Assembly (NCBI GenBank): GCA_963703555.1
Contig: CAVPEV010000017.1
Coordinates: 1-64,000, forward strand
DNA from: CAVPEV01 sp963703555
GTDB taxonomy: Bacteria > Actinomycetota > Actinomycetes > Actinomycetales > Cellulomonadaceae
DNA: 64,000 nt
Direction: 5' to 3'
How positions within the stretch are numbered: position 1 is the first letter of the stretch; each line of letters begins with the position of its first letter. The position numbers and the translations under genes were made by a program. This document shows positions 53,380 to 64,000 of the stretch, one piece after another. Under the pieces are notes generated by a model. That model made no database searches. It was not told the origin of the DNA and was given only the letters and a program-made list of their open reading frames with translations.

Positions 53380-55230
53380 GTGTCCGCTGTGCCCCTGACC
53401 GATCCGTCGGCGCCGTTGCGCAGGCCCGTTGAGCCCGTGCGCACGTTCGACGGCCTCGATCTTCCCGCGCCGTTGCGCCAAGCCCTCGACGACCTGGGCT
53501 TCGACGAGCCCACGGACATCCAGGCAGCGGCCATCCCGGCGCTCCTGGCAGGACGGGATGTCACCGGGGTCGCGCAGACCGGGACGGGCAAGACGGCAGC
53601 CTTCGGGCTCCCCCTGCTGGCCCTGGTGGACGCCACCGTCCCGCACGTGCAGGCGCTGGTCCTCACCCCCACCCGCGAACTGGCACTGCAGGTCGCCGAG
53701 CAGCTGGCGACCCTGGCCTCGCACCTGCCCGACGTCCACGTGGTCGCCGTCTACGGGGGTGCCCCGTACGGTCCTCAGCAGCGCGCCCTCGCCGGGGGCG
53801 CGCAGGTGGTCGTCGGAACCCCCGGCCGGGTCATCGACCACCTGGACCGCCGGAGCCTCAACCTCGAGGGCGTCCGTCTGCTCGTCCTGGACGAGGGCGA
53901 CGAGATGCTGCGGATGGGCTTCGTCGAGGACGTCGACCGCATCGCGTCGGCCACCCCCGACGGCCGCCAGGTCGCGCTGTTCTCCGCGACGATGCCGGCC
54001 GGCATCCGACGGGTCGCCGCCCGCCACCAGCACGACGCCGTCGAGCTGGCCGTCACGCGGCAGTCGTCCACGGTCGACGGTGTCCGGCAGGGCTACTCCG
54101 TCGTGCCGCACCGCTCCAAGGTCGCGGCGCTCGTCCGGGTCCTGGCGGTGACCGACGCGGAGGCCACCATCGTCTTCGTGCGCACCCGCGGTGCCGCGGA
54201 GGAGGCGGCCAACGCCCTGGTGCGCAGGGGCGTCCCCGCCGCTCACCTGTCGGGTGACGTGCCGCAGGCCGAGCGGGAACGCATCGTCGGCCGGCTCCGC
54301 TCGGGCGACCTGTCCGTGCTCGTCGCGACCGACGTCGCCGCACGTGGCCTGGACGTCGAGCGGATCGGGCTGGTGGTCAACCTCGACGTGCCCACCGACG
54401 GCGAGAGCTACGTCCACCGCATCGGCCGGACGGCGCGCGCCGGGCGCGCGGGCGACGCGCTGACCTTCGTCACGCCTCGCGAGCGCGGCTTCCTGCGCAC
54501 CATCGAGCGCACCACGCGTCACCCCCTGGCGGAGGTGCCCGTCCCGTCCGCGGAGCAGGTCGCTGCCCACCGGATCACAGCGGCGCTGGCCCGCGTGCCC
54601 GCCCGGCTGGCGGAGGGCCGGCTCGACGCCGCCGTCACGGCCGTCGCCGCAGCCCGGGCAGAGCACCCGGAGCTCACCGTCGAGGACCTGCTGGTGGGGC
54701 TCGCCGCGCTCACGGCGGGGGCACCGGACGATGTCGACGACGCCACCACGGCGGGCGGCCGAGCCGGCGAGCCGGTACCGGGCGACCGGCCGGAACGTCC
54801 CCGCGGGCGGGTCCGGGCCGGCGGTCCGCGCTACCGCCTCGCGGTGGGCAGCGCGCACGGCGCCCAGGCCGGCGCCATCGTGGGCGCTCTCACGCACGAG
54901 GGCGGCCTCGAGGGGCAGGACCTCGGGAAGATCGACGTCTTCGCCACCTACTCGCTCGTCGAGGTGCCCGACGGCTTGACCCCGGACACCCTGCAGCTGC
55001 TCGAACGCACCCGGGTCGCCGGCCGCCTCCTGCACATCCGGCTCGACGAGGGTCCGCGCCATCCCCGGCCCCCGCGGGAGACCCACGTGGGCCGGTCGAT
55101 GACCGGCGCCGGTCAGACCAGGTCGGCCAGGACTCCCCGGATGTCCGCGGCGAACGCGTCGACCGCCGCGGGTGGTGTGTCGAAGGCGCACATCCAGCGC
55201 GCCTCGCGGGCGGCCGGGTCCCAGTCGTAG
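53380..55230 (+). CDS. deaD: DEAD-box RNA helicase (DeaD/CsdA type)
   Basis: 616 aa. Q motif FDEPTDIQAAAIPALL, Walker A AQTGTGKTAAFGLP (about 65-78), PTRELALQV, motif II VLDEGDEMLRMGF, SAT, ATDVAARGLDVERIGLVVNLDVP, HRIGRTARAGRAG. A C-terminal DbpA RNA-binding domain (RYRLAVGSAHGAQAGAIVGALTHEGGLEG...IDVFATYSLVEVP) is present. Motif II is DEGD, not DEAD, and motif VI has GRTARAG. The last ~40 residues are read antisense to the aldolase gene, overlapping by 118 bases; they look unconserved. GTG start, no strong SD. Confidence 0.9.
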   Translation: MSAVPLTDPSAPLRRPVEPVRTFDGLDLPAPLRQALDDLGFDEPTDIQAAAIPALLAGRDVTGVAQTGTGKTAAFGLPLLALVDATVPHVQALVLTPTRELALQVAEQLATLASHLPDVHVVAVYGGAPYGPQQRALAGGAQVVVGTPGRVIDHLDRRSLNLEGVRLLVLDEGDEMLRMGFVEDVDRIASATPDGRQVALFSATMPAGIRRVAARHQHDAVELAVTRQSSTVDGVRQGYSVVPHRSKVAALVRVLAVTDAEATIVFVRTRGAAEEAANALVRRGVPAAHLSGDVPQAERERIVGRLRSGDLSVLVATDVAARGLDVERIGLVVNLDVPTDGESYVHRIGRTARAGRAGDALTFVTPRERGFLRTIERTTRHPLAEVPVPSAEQVAAHRITAALARVPARLAEGRLDAAVTAVAAARAEHPELTVEDLLVGLAALTAGAPDDVDDATTAGGRAGEPVPGDRPERPRGRVRAGGPRYRLAVGSAHGAQAGAIVGALTHEGGLEGQDLGKIDVFATYSLVEVPDGLTPDTLQLLERTRVAGRLLHIRLDEGPRHPRPPRETHVGRSMTGAGQTRSARTPRMSAANASTAAGGVSKAHIQRASRAAGSQS

Positions 55231-56168
55231 AAGTGCCAGCGGGCCCGCAGCCGGTCCGCGGCCCCCTCGGGCAGCGTGGCGAACACCGCGTTGGCCTGCG
55301 TCGGACGGGTCAGCCCGACCCCGGGCACGTCGGCCACGCCGGCCCTGAGCCGGCGCGCCATGGCGTTGGCGTGCCGGGCCGAACGCAGCCACAGGTCGCC
55401 CTCATAGAGGGCGACGAGCTGTGCCGAGACGAACCTCAACTTCGAGGCGAGCTGCAGATCGATCTTGCGCAGGTAGCCGATGCCGGACGCCGCCTCCGGG
55501 TCGAGCACGACCACGGCCTCGGCGGCGAGCAGCCCGTTCTTCGTCCCGCCCAGCGAGACGACGTCGACACCGGCGTGAGTGGTCAACGCGGCGAGGGGGA
55601 CGTCGAGGGACGCCGCCGCGTTGCCCAGCCGGGAGCCGTCCAGGTGCAGCCGCATACCCAGCGAGTGCGCGTGATCGGCGAGCTCATGGATCTCGGCGGG
55701 GGTGTACACCGTGCCGAGCTCCGTCGACTGGGTGATCGACACCACGCCGGGCTGTGCCCGGTGCTCCTCGCCCCAGCCCCACGCCTGCCGGTCGACGAGC
55801 TCGGGCGTGAGACGCCCGTCTGGCGCGGGCACGGTGAGCAGCTTCAGCCCTCCGACCCGCTCCGGGGCGCCGTTCTCGTCGGTGTGGATGTGCGCCGTCT
55901 CCGCGCAGATCACCGCACCCCAGCGCGGCAACATGGCCTGCAGCGCGACGACGTTGGCCCCGGTGCCCGTGAGCACCGGGAAGGTTGCCGCCCGCTCCCC
56001 CAGGTGCCGGCGGACGACCTCCTGCAGCCTCTCGGTGTAGACGTCGCCGCCGTAGCTCGGCTGGTGGCCCTCGTTGGCCTCGGTGAGCGCGGTGAGGATC
56101 TCCGGGTGTACGCCCGCGTAGTTGTCGGACCCGAACTCGTAGTGCTCAGGGTCGTGCAGCCGGGTCAT
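55113..56168 (-). CDS. ltaE: low-specificity L-threonine aldolase
   Basis: PLP enzyme splitting threonine to glycine and acetaldehyde. 351 aa: FGSDNYAGVHPEILTALTEANEGHQPSYGGD at the start, HIHTDENGAPERVGGLKLL, LHLDGSRLGNAAASL, and the PLP lysine in VVSLGGTKNGLLAAEAVVV. C-terminal WHFYDWDP and WMCAFDT match family ends. Its ATG overlaps the stop of the Fur-type gene (ATGA), and its 3' end overlaps the convergent helicase gene. Confidence 0.92.
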   Translation of the reverse strand: MTRLHDPEHYEFGSDNYAGVHPEILTALTEANEGHQPSYGGDVYTERLQEVVRRHLGERAATFPVLTGTGANVVALQAMLPRWGAVICAETAHIHTDENGAPERVGGLKLLTVPAPDGRLTPELVDRQAWGWGEEHRAQPGVVSITQSTELGTVYTPAEIHELADHAHSLGMRLHLDGSRLGNAAASLDVPLAALTTHAGVDVVSLGGTKNGLLAAEAVVVLDPEAASGIGYLRKIDLQLASKLRFVSAQLVALYEGDLWLRSARHANAMARRLRAGVADVPGVGLTRPTQANAVFATLPEGAADRLRARWHFYDWDPAAREARWMCAFDTPPAAVDAFAADIRGVLADLV

Positions 56169-56578
56169 GCCGACGCCTCGGATGCCGCGCGGCACCGCGC
56201 GCAGGTGCCGAGCAGCTCGATGGTGTGCTCCACCTCGGCGAAGCCGTGCGCGGCGGCGACCTGCGCAGCCCAGGCCTCGGCGGCGGGCCCGTCGATCTCC
56301 ACGGTGCGCCCGCACCGTCGGCAGACCAGATGATGGTGGTGCTGCCCACGCCGGGCGCACCGCCGGTAGACGGACTCGCCGTCGTCACGGCGCAGGACGT
56401 CCACCTCGTGGGACTCCGTCAGGGCCTGCATCGCCCGGTAGACGGTCGCCAGCGCAGTGCTGGAGCCTTGGGAGCGCAGCAGCTCGTGCAGCTGCTGCGC
56501 ACTGCGGAAGTCGTCGACCTCGTCGAGCAGCGCGAGGATCTCGGCCCGCTGTCGCGTGTGCCGTGACGCCGCACCCAT
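56165..56578 (-). CDS. zur: Fur-family metalloregulator, probably Zur
   Basis: 137 aa. Winged helix-turn-helix (TRQRAEILALLDEVDDFRSAQQLHELLRSQG, STALATVYRAMQAL) and metal sites: the HHHHLVCRRCG run, and CARC near the C-terminus for the structural zinc. HHHHLVC and a second CxxC near the end are typical of Zur in actinobacteria, but iron- or manganese-sensing cannot be excluded. ATG with GGGGAGAGG upstream. It is coupled to ltaE, an unusual partner. Confidence 0.8.
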   Translation of the reverse strand: MGAASRHTRQRAEILALLDEVDDFRSAQQLHELLRSQGSSTALATVYRAMQALTESHEVDVLRRDDGESVYRRCARRGQHHHHLVCRRCGRTVEIDGPAAEAWAAQVAAAHGFAEVEHTIELLGTCARCRAASEASA

Positions 56579-56690
56579 GTGTGCCCTCTCCCCTGGGGCC
56601 ACTGCAGCCCGGTTGTGCAGTCTAGGCCCGGCCGATCCCGGCCCTCCTTCGGCCGGGCCGGGAAGGCTGGCACGTGCGTGTCCGGCAGGT

Positions 56691-56906
56691 TCACAGTCGC
56701 TCGGCACCGTCCCAGTCGTCGCCGGCCGCCAGCGGCTCGTCGTCGGCCTCGGACTGCGTGGCCGCCAGCGACCGAGGGGCCTGCGCCGGATCGCCGCCGC
56801 CCCGGGCGTCCTCGGCCCGCAGGGCCTCTTCGGACGGGGACGGCTCCGCCAGGCGCTCGGCGGCGGGATCGGACGTCAGGTCACGCGGTCGACCGGCCAT
56901 GGCCAT
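56691..56906 (-). CDS. small acidic hypothetical protein
   Basis: 71 aa, hydrophilic, Glu/Asp/Ala/Pro-rich (AERLAEPSPSEEALRAEDARGGGDP). No family recognised; probably disordered. GGAGGT eight bases before the ATG supports it. A second in-frame ATG lies two codons in. It sits alone between zur and the PAP2-like gene. Confidence 0.55.
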   Translation of the reverse strand: MAMAGRPRDLTSDPAAERLAEPSPSEEALRAEDARGGGDPAQAPRSLAATQSEADDEPLAAGDDWDGAERL

Positions 56907-57052
56907 GGTCTACACCTCCGGCTCGGCGGAGTCGGCCTCCCGGGACTGCGACGATCCCCCGCAGAAGTACAGTGCCGGACCTGCCGCCTGCCGGACCTGC
57001 GTGGTCGCCCTGCCGTCGGGTGGCCCAGCTATGCGCCGGCGGGGAGCCCGTC

Positions 57053-57676
57053 CTACGTGACGCCGGTGGCGACGGCAGGCATGACGAGCAGCGCGGCGAG
57101 CACGCCTAGCGCGACGCCGGTGACGAACTGGGGGACCGTGTGGTCTCCCATCGTCACCCGTGCCCAGCCGATCGCGACGACGGCGAGGCCGGCCAGCAGG
57201 AGCGCACGGCCGAAGGTGAGCACCAGAGCTGTCACCGCGAGACCGCTGCTCGCCCCGTGCAGCGAAATCTTCCAGACGAGCGTGACCAGCAGGGCGACGA
57301 GCGTCATGACGAGGATGGCGGCGATCAGCCCTCGCAGCTCACCGCTCGCCCCGAGCATGCGCAGCACCCACCAGCCGACCGCCATCGACACCAGGACGAT
57401 GGTGAGGACCACGGGGCGGTCCGACCGGCGTCGCACGTGCAGGTCGGACAGCCGGCCACGGCGCACACCCAGCGCGACCATGCCGTACGGCGCTGCTGCG
57501 AAGAACAGCACAGCCACGCTCGCGTCCCGCAGCCCCAGCCACACCGTGTCGGCGGCGCCGATCGCCACGCATGCCAGCGTCGCGACGAAGACGGCGACCG
57601 GGGAGAAGACCTCCGCGACCGCATACGCCACCCGCGCCGGGGTGGAATCCGGGCGGGGAACGGTGGTGGCGCTCAT
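57053..57676 (-). CDS. PAP2-like multi-pass membrane protein
   Basis: 207 aa with six or so hydrophobic helices. VWKISLHGASSGLAVTALVLTF and RVTMGDHTVPQFVTGVALGVLAALLV sit where PAP2 phosphatases have K-SxH-x6-G and R-x5-H-x3-D, but the last arginine/aspartate pattern is imperfect. TAGCGT eight bases before the ATG suggests a leaderless start. A lipid-phosphate phosphatase role is possible, not certain. Confidence 0.65.
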   Translation of the reverse strand: MSATTVPRPDSTPARVAYAVAEVFSPVAVFVATLACVAIGAADTVWLGLRDASVAVLFFAAAPYGMVALGVRRGRLSDLHVRRRSDRPVVLTIVLVSMAVGWWVLRMLGASGELRGLIAAILVMTLVALLVTLVWKISLHGASSGLAVTALVLTFGRALLLAGLAVVAIGWARVTMGDHTVPQFVTGVALGVLAALLVMPAVATGVT

Positions 57677-57911
57677 CCCGGTGAACGCTAGGCGCCGGTG
57701 ACCCGTCCGACAAGGCCCAGGATCCGTGCGGAGTGTCGCCCGCGGGGTGCGAGGCTGGCCGGCGGAGGCCACTGCGACAGGATGGAACTGGCTCCCTCGG
57801 GGGGAGGCAGGCATGGACCGGGTCACGGCCGCCTACCACTTCGGGCCGTTCGTCCCTGGTCCCGGTCCGCCGCACGGGGACAGCCTGAAGGCACAGTCGA
57901 GGAGGTGGGCG

Positions 57912-58802
57912 ATGCAGGCCGACGGTCCCGTGGTCATCGCGCTGGACGGCACACCGCGCAGCGAGAGCACGCTCATCTGGGGGGTGGACGAGGCCGCGGC
58001 GCGAGGCGCAGCGGTGTTGCTCGTCCGAGTGTTCCGGGATCCCACCGAGCTCATGGCATGGTCCTGGTACCCGCTGGTCGAGGACGTGCTGGGTCTCGCC
58101 GACGAGGCTCGCAGTTACCTGTCCCAGGCGCGCGACCGCGCCCTCGCCCGGCACCCGGGCTTGGCCGTGCAGGCGCAGGCCCTGGAGGGGTCCGAGGTGC
58201 CCGTGCTGCGCGACCTGAGCGAGCAGGCACAGCTCCTCGTCGTCGGCGCCGGCAAGCCCGGCGATCGAGTCCGGACCGGGTCGGTCACCTTCCACCTCGC
58301 GACCCACGGCCGCTGCCCGGTAGCGGTGGTCCGCAGCGAGCCGGACAGCCCGCAGACCGGAGCGGTGGTCGTGGGGGTGGACGGTTCCCAGGCCTCGATC
58401 TCGGCCGCACGGACGGCGGCGGACGAGGCGGCGCTGCACGGTGAACGACTGCTGGTGCTGCATGCCCACCCGACGATCCCCGACCCGTTCGGGCGGGCCA
58501 TGCCCACCCCTGAGCCGGTGCCCTCGCTGGACGACCCGGACGACCCGGACCCCATCCACCAGGCGGTCCGGCGCACGGTCGAGGTGCTGCGCGAGCTGCA
58601 CCCCGGGCTGCAGGTCGACGTCCGGATGGTCGACGACGACCCCGGCCATGCGCTGGTCACCGCCGGCGAGAACGCTCGGCTGGTCGTCGTCGGGTCACGC
58701 GGCCTCGGCGCGTTCCGCGGGATGTTGCTCGGCTCGGTGAGCAACGACGTGGTACGGACGGCACCGTGCACCGTCCTCGTCCTGCACGACAGCACGCACT
58801 GA
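57912..58802 (+). CDS. universal stress protein, two tandem UspA domains
   Basis: 296 aa. Domain 1 starts GPVVIALDGTPRSESTLIWGVDEAAARGAAVLLV. Domain 2 starts GAVVVGVDGSQASISAARTAADEAALHGERLLVLHAH and ends with the ATP-binding GSRGLGAFRGMLLGSVSNDVVRTAPCTVLVLH; domain 1 lacks that full Gx2Gx9GS motif. Starts: the ATG at 57912 has GGAGGTGG upstream; an ATG at 57813, also with a good SD, would add 33 residues. Likely ATP-binding stress regulator. Confidence 0.85.
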   Translation: MQADGPVVIALDGTPRSESTLIWGVDEAAARGAAVLLVRVFRDPTELMAWSWYPLVEDVLGLADEARSYLSQARDRALARHPGLAVQAQALEGSEVPVLRDLSEQAQLLVVGAGKPGDRVRTGSVTFHLATHGRCPVAVVRSEPDSPQTGAVVVGVDGSQASISAARTAADEAALHGERLLVLHAHPTIPDPFGRAMPTPEPVPSLDDPDDPDPIHQAVRRTVEVLRELHPGLQVDVRMVDDDPGHALVTAGENARLVVVGSRGLGAFRGMLLGSVSNDVVRTAPCTVLVLHDSTH

Positions 58803-58815
58803 GGACCATCGGTCC
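58803..58815. terminator. hairpin between convergent usp and glgP
   Basis: GGACC-ATC-GGTCC forms a 5-bp stem in the 29-bp gap between the two stops, with no U-run. Weak candidate. Confidence 0.3.
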
Positions 58816-58831
58816 GCCCTGGCCGCGTGGG

Positions 58832-61297
<2,466 letters not shown>

Positions 61298-61303
61298 GGG
61301 AGA

Positions 61304-61309
61304 ACGGTA
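61304..61309 (-). promoter_or_regulatory. leaderless-type -10 TACCGT for glgP
   Basis: TACCGT on the minus strand ends six bases before the glgP GTG. A plus-strand TACGGT at 61349-61354 may serve the divergent PlsY-like gene, with a leader of about 60 bases. Confidence 0.45.
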
Positions 61310-61423
61310 GCCAGGATCGCGGGGACGTGATGACGAGCCATCTGCCGCTACGGTGTGACCGAACTGGTCGCACAGGGAGGGTCAGGTGCGCAACGGCACA
61401 CTCGGCGCGGGGGCGGACCGGCG

Positions 61424-62056
61424 ATGATCGTCGCCGTGCTCGTCGTCGCCTACCTGGCGGGCGCCGTACCGGCGTCGAACATCGTCGCCCACCTGGCCAC
61501 CGGCCGGGACCTGCGACGGGTCGGCACGGGCACGGTGAGCGGGTCCGGTCTCTACGGTCTGGCCGGCTTCGGCGCCATGGCTGCCGGTGGGCTGGCCGAC
61601 ATCGCGAAGGGGACCGTCGGCCCGGCGCTGGCACTGGCCCTCACGCACGACGCTCGGATCGCAGCCCTCGCCGCCGGCTGCGCCGTGATCGGGCACAACT
61701 GGTCGGTGTTCCTGCGCGGGGCCGGTGGCCGCGGGCTGTCCCCGGCCATGGGTGCCGGGCTCGTCGTCGCCTGGCCGGCCACGGCGGTGCTCGCCCTCGG
61801 GCTGGCCGTCGGACGCCTGCTGCGCCACACCGCCTTGTTCTCGGCGTTCGCCCTGCTGGCACTGGTCCCGGTCCTCTGGTTGACCGACGGGAGCGACGGC
61901 GTGCTGCTCGGTGTCGCCCTGGCTCTGCCGATCGTGGTCAAGCGGGTGATGGGCAACGCTCTGCCGGTTCGCTGGTCGGCTGCCGTCGTCACCAGCCGGC
62001 TGCTGGTGGACCGCGACACGGTCCGCCGCGCGAGAGGATGGCCCCGTGACCACTGA
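61424..62056 (+). CDS. PlsY-like glycerol-3-phosphate acyltransferase family protein
   Basis: 210 aa, multi-pass. PlsY-like order: VAYLAGAVPASNIVAHLATGRDLRRVGTGTVSGSGLYG, then GHNWSVFLRGAGGRGLSPAMGAG and a C-terminal VVKRV. The conserved serine-and-NIGATN motif of PlsY reads GTVSGSG here, so substrate or activity may differ. ATG chosen because the family starts near the first helix; a GTG at 61355 is open upstream. The stop overlaps fakA by eleven bases. Acyl-phosphate is the PlsY substrate, and FakAB makes it. Confidence 0.72.
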   Translation: MIVAVLVVAYLAGAVPASNIVAHLATGRDLRRVGTGTVSGSGLYGLAGFGAMAAGGLADIAKGTVGPALALALTHDARIAALAAGCAVIGHNWSVFLRGAGGRGLSPAMGAGLVVAWPATAVLALGLAVGRLLRHTALFSAFALLALVPVLWLTDGSDGVLLGVALALPIVVKRVMGNALPVRWSAAVVTSRLLVDRDTVRRARGWPRDH

Positions 62057-63785
62057 CGAACCTGGGCCCGCGCCCACCGCCTTGCTCGACGTGCTCACCG
62101 CCTACCGTGACCTGCTGCGTGAGCACGAGGACGAGATCAACGCGCTCAACGTCTTCCCGGTCCCCGACGGCGACACCGGCACGAACGTGCTGCTCACCGT
62201 GGAGGCCACCCTCGGCGCCGTCGAGCCGCTCCAGCCCGGGCAGACCGGCTCTGACCTCGCGACGCTCCGTGACCGGCTCAACCGCGGGGCGCTGCTCGGC
62301 GCGCGGGGATCCTCCGGCGTCATCCAGTCGCAGGCATTCGTGGCCGCGCTGGACAGTCTCGCCCGGGCAGGGCGGGTGGACAGCAGCTCGGTGGCCGCGG
62401 CCCTCGCCGACGCCCGGGACGCGGCGTACACGGCGGTGGCCCACCCCGTCGAGGGGACGATCCTCTCGGTGCTGTCCGCCGCCGCCGCGGCGGCCCGCAC
62501 GGCGACCGGCCTTCCGCTGGCCGACCTCACCGAGCTCCTCGCCCTGGAGGCCCGGGACGCCGTCACGCGCACCCCCCTGCTGCTGCCCGAGCTCGCCGCG
62601 GCGGGCGTCGTGGACTCGGGGGGGCGCGCACTGTCCCTGGGTTTCGACGCGCTGGCCGAGGTGTTCGGCGGCAGGTCGTTGCCGCCGGCCGAGCTGTTCC
62701 GGGCGCCGTCATCCGCCGCGGCGGACCGGACGCCCGGTGCCGCGCGCCCGTCACCGACCGCCGACGGGTCCGGCCGGTACGAGGTCGTCGTGACCCTCCA
62801 CACGGACCAGCACCGTGCCGGCCGGGTCCGCACGCGCTGGCAGGAGATCGGCGACACGGTCGTCGTCTCCGGCGTCGGCAACCTGTGGCGCGGGCACGTG
62901 CACACCGACTCCCCCGACACCGCCCTCGCCGCCGCTCGCGCGGAGGCCGGCGAGCACCAGGTCGATGACGTGCTGCTCACCGACCTGCAGGCGCAGATCG
63001 CCGACCGCGCCGGGGCCGCCGCCCAGGAGCCCCAGCGAGCGAGCACCGAGGCGGACGGGCGGTCGGCGCGCGCGCTCGGCCTGGTCGCCGTCGCTCAGGG
63101 TCCGGGCCTGGCTCGCGCGTTCCGGGAGCTGGGGGCACAGGTGGTCGAGGCCGACGCCGCCGCACCGTCCGTGCAGGACCTCGTCGACGCCGTCGAGCAG
63201 TGTGCAGCGGACGACGTGCTCCTGCTCCCGAACGACCCCGACGTCCTTCCCGCCGCGCAGCGCGCCCAGGAGCTGGCGACCGCTCGCGTCCACGTGGTGA
63301 GCACTGCGGACCCGCTGGCCGGACTGGCCGCCGCCGTGGTGCATGAGCCGTCCTCGCAACCGGCCGACGCGGTGCGGACGATGACCGAGGCCGCAGCCCG
63401 GGTCCGCTCGGGTCGCGTGGCCCGGGTCGTCCGGGAGGCGGTCCTCACCGTCGGCCCGGTGCACCCCGGCCAGTGGCTGGCCCTCACCGGCAAGCGCGTC
63501 GTCGCGGTCGGCGACGACCCGCTCCAGGTGGCGGTCCGGCTCGCCGAACACCTGGCGTCGCCACGCACCGAGGTCTTCACCATCGCCCACGGCCTCGCAG
63601 CCACCGCCGGCGCCGCCGAGGACCTGCATCGTCGACTCAGGTCGGAGCACCCCGAGGCGGTCGTGGAGATGCTCGACGGGGGTAGCCGGGATGCTTTCCT
63701 GCTCAGTGCGGAGGACGGGCCCGGCGGGCCCGACGACACGCCGACGGACCTGGATCTGACGTCGGCAGAGGAGGACATGTCATGA
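62046..63785 (+). CDS. fakA: fatty acid kinase ATP-binding subunit FakA (DAK2/DhaL-domain protein)
   Basis: 579 aa. N-terminal DhaL-like domain with NALNVFPVPDGDTGTNVLLTVEATL (about 32-56) holding the metal aspartates, and LLGARGSSGVIQSQ. A middle domain and the C-terminal FakA_C (EAVLTVGPVHPGQWLALTGKRVV) follow. It phosphorylates fatty acids carried by FakB. GTG start overlaps the acyltransferase gene. The stop overlaps fakB (ATGA). Confidence 0.9.
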   Translation: MTTDEPGPAPTALLDVLTAYRDLLREHEDEINALNVFPVPDGDTGTNVLLTVEATLGAVEPLQPGQTGSDLATLRDRLNRGALLGARGSSGVIQSQAFVAALDSLARAGRVDSSSVAAALADARDAAYTAVAHPVEGTILSVLSAAAAAARTATGLPLADLTELLALEARDAVTRTPLLLPELAAAGVVDSGGRALSLGFDALAEVFGGRSLPPAELFRAPSSAAADRTPGAARPSPTADGSGRYEVVVTLHTDQHRAGRVRTRWQEIGDTVVVSGVGNLWRGHVHTDSPDTALAAARAEAGEHQVDDVLLTDLQAQIADRAGAAAQEPQRASTEADGRSARALGLVAVAQGPGLARAFRELGAQVVEADAAAPSVQDLVDAVEQCAADDVLLLPNDPDVLPAAQRAQELATARVHVVSTADPLAGLAAAVVHEPSSQPADAVRTMTEAAARVRSGRVARVVREAVLTVGPVHPGQWLALTGKRVVAVGDDPLQVAVRLAEHLASPRTEVFTIAHGLAATAGAAEDLHRRLRSEHPEAVVEMLDGGSRDAFLLSAEDGPGGPDDTPTDLDLTSAEEDMS

Positions 63786-64000
63786 CCATCGGGATCGTCA
63801 CGGACAGCACCGGGTGCGTCCCGCCCGACCTGGTTGCCGAGCTGGGGATCGAGGTCGTGCCGCTGTCCGTCGCGATGGACGGCGTGACCTACCACGACGG
63901 CGTCGACCTCAGCCCGGCGGACTTCTACCGGCGGCTGGCGGCCGGGCTGCCCTTCCCCACGACATCGGCAGCCGGCGTCGGCGACTTCGTCGCCGCCTAC
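63782..64000 (+). CDS. fakB: DegV-family fatty-acid-binding protein FakB, partial
   Basis: First 73 codons only; the gene runs past the window end. MTIGIVTDSTGCVPPDLVAELGIEVVPLSVAMDG is the DegV start, with DGVDLSPADFYRRL and the ligand-binding TTSAAGVGDF (PTTSxPSxxDF family motif). It presents the acyl chain to FakA. Coupled by ATGA. Confidence 0.9.
   Translation, partial: MTIGIVTDSTGCVPPDLVAELGIEVVPLSVAMDGVTYHDGVDLSPADFYRRLAAGLPFPTTSAAGVGDFVAAY

Overview
The window is very GC-rich. Its gene order is that of an actinobacterium: pyr operon-mihF-gmk-rpoZ-coaBC-metK-priA, ribDE-ribBA-ribH next to hisE-hisG, pafBC-tatAC-helY, and pgsA-DUF881-sbp-DUF881-garA-ftsR. It also has rbpA, separate lnt and ppm genes, and no rRNA or tRNA. 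This fits Micrococcales, perhaps Cellulomonadaceae (family-level guess, not proven). The gene calls rest on reading translated motifs and neighbourhoods; no database search was possible.

Positions 1-8000 are an accessory, insertion-prone segment between aroQ and efp. It holds a nearly complete IS21-family element with five single-base indels, an isolated type II dehydroquinase gene (aroQ), and a SatD-like/membrane gene pair. A DUF6318-type lipoprotein gene is coupled to a secreted PKD-like gene, which is cut in two by a 1.28-kb IS3-family element. Removing the element plus one copy of a GGT triplet restores the reading frame exactly.

Positions 8000-27100 are dense housekeeping operons on the + strand. 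efp and nusB come first, then a PyrR-binding RNA hairpin and pyrR-pyrB-pyrC-(membrane protein)-carA-carB-pyrF, almost all joined by 4-base or 1-base overlaps. mihF-gmk-rpoZ-coaBC-metK-priA-fmt-rsmB-rpe follow. Together they make UMP, GMP/GDP, CoA, SAM and initiator fMet-tRNA, and shape the nucleoid.

Positions 27200-32500 carry an FMN riboswitch, the riboflavin operon ribD-ribE-ribBA-ribH, and hisE-hisG with a probable internal promoter. A DUF3866 gene and pafB diverge from a 33-bp gap. pafC, a small membrane protein, tatA, tatC and the Ski2-like helicase helY follow. The Pup-proteasome genes that lie between hisG and pafB in mycobacteria are absent here.

Positions 39900-53200 hold a degenerate amidohydrolase, lnt-ppm (lipoprotein N-acylation and polyprenyl-phosphate mannose), rbpA behind a SigR-type promoter, a YbdK-type glutamate-cysteine ligase, GNAT and metallo-beta-lactamase-fold genes, and an orphan ParA. 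Next is the minus-strand block pgsA-DUF881-sbp-DUF881-garA-ftsR-DUF151-MerR, linked to envelope growth and 2-oxoglutarate control.

Positions 53300-64000 carry a DEAD-box helicase overlapping a threonine aldolase tail to tail, a Fur/Zur-type regulator, small and membrane proteins, a universal stress protein, and glycogen phosphorylase. A PlsY-like acyltransferase and the fatty-acid kinase pair fakA-fakB (cut by the window end) close it.

Many genes have a TANNNT hexamer 6-8 bases before the start codon, so leaderless transcripts appear common in this genome.
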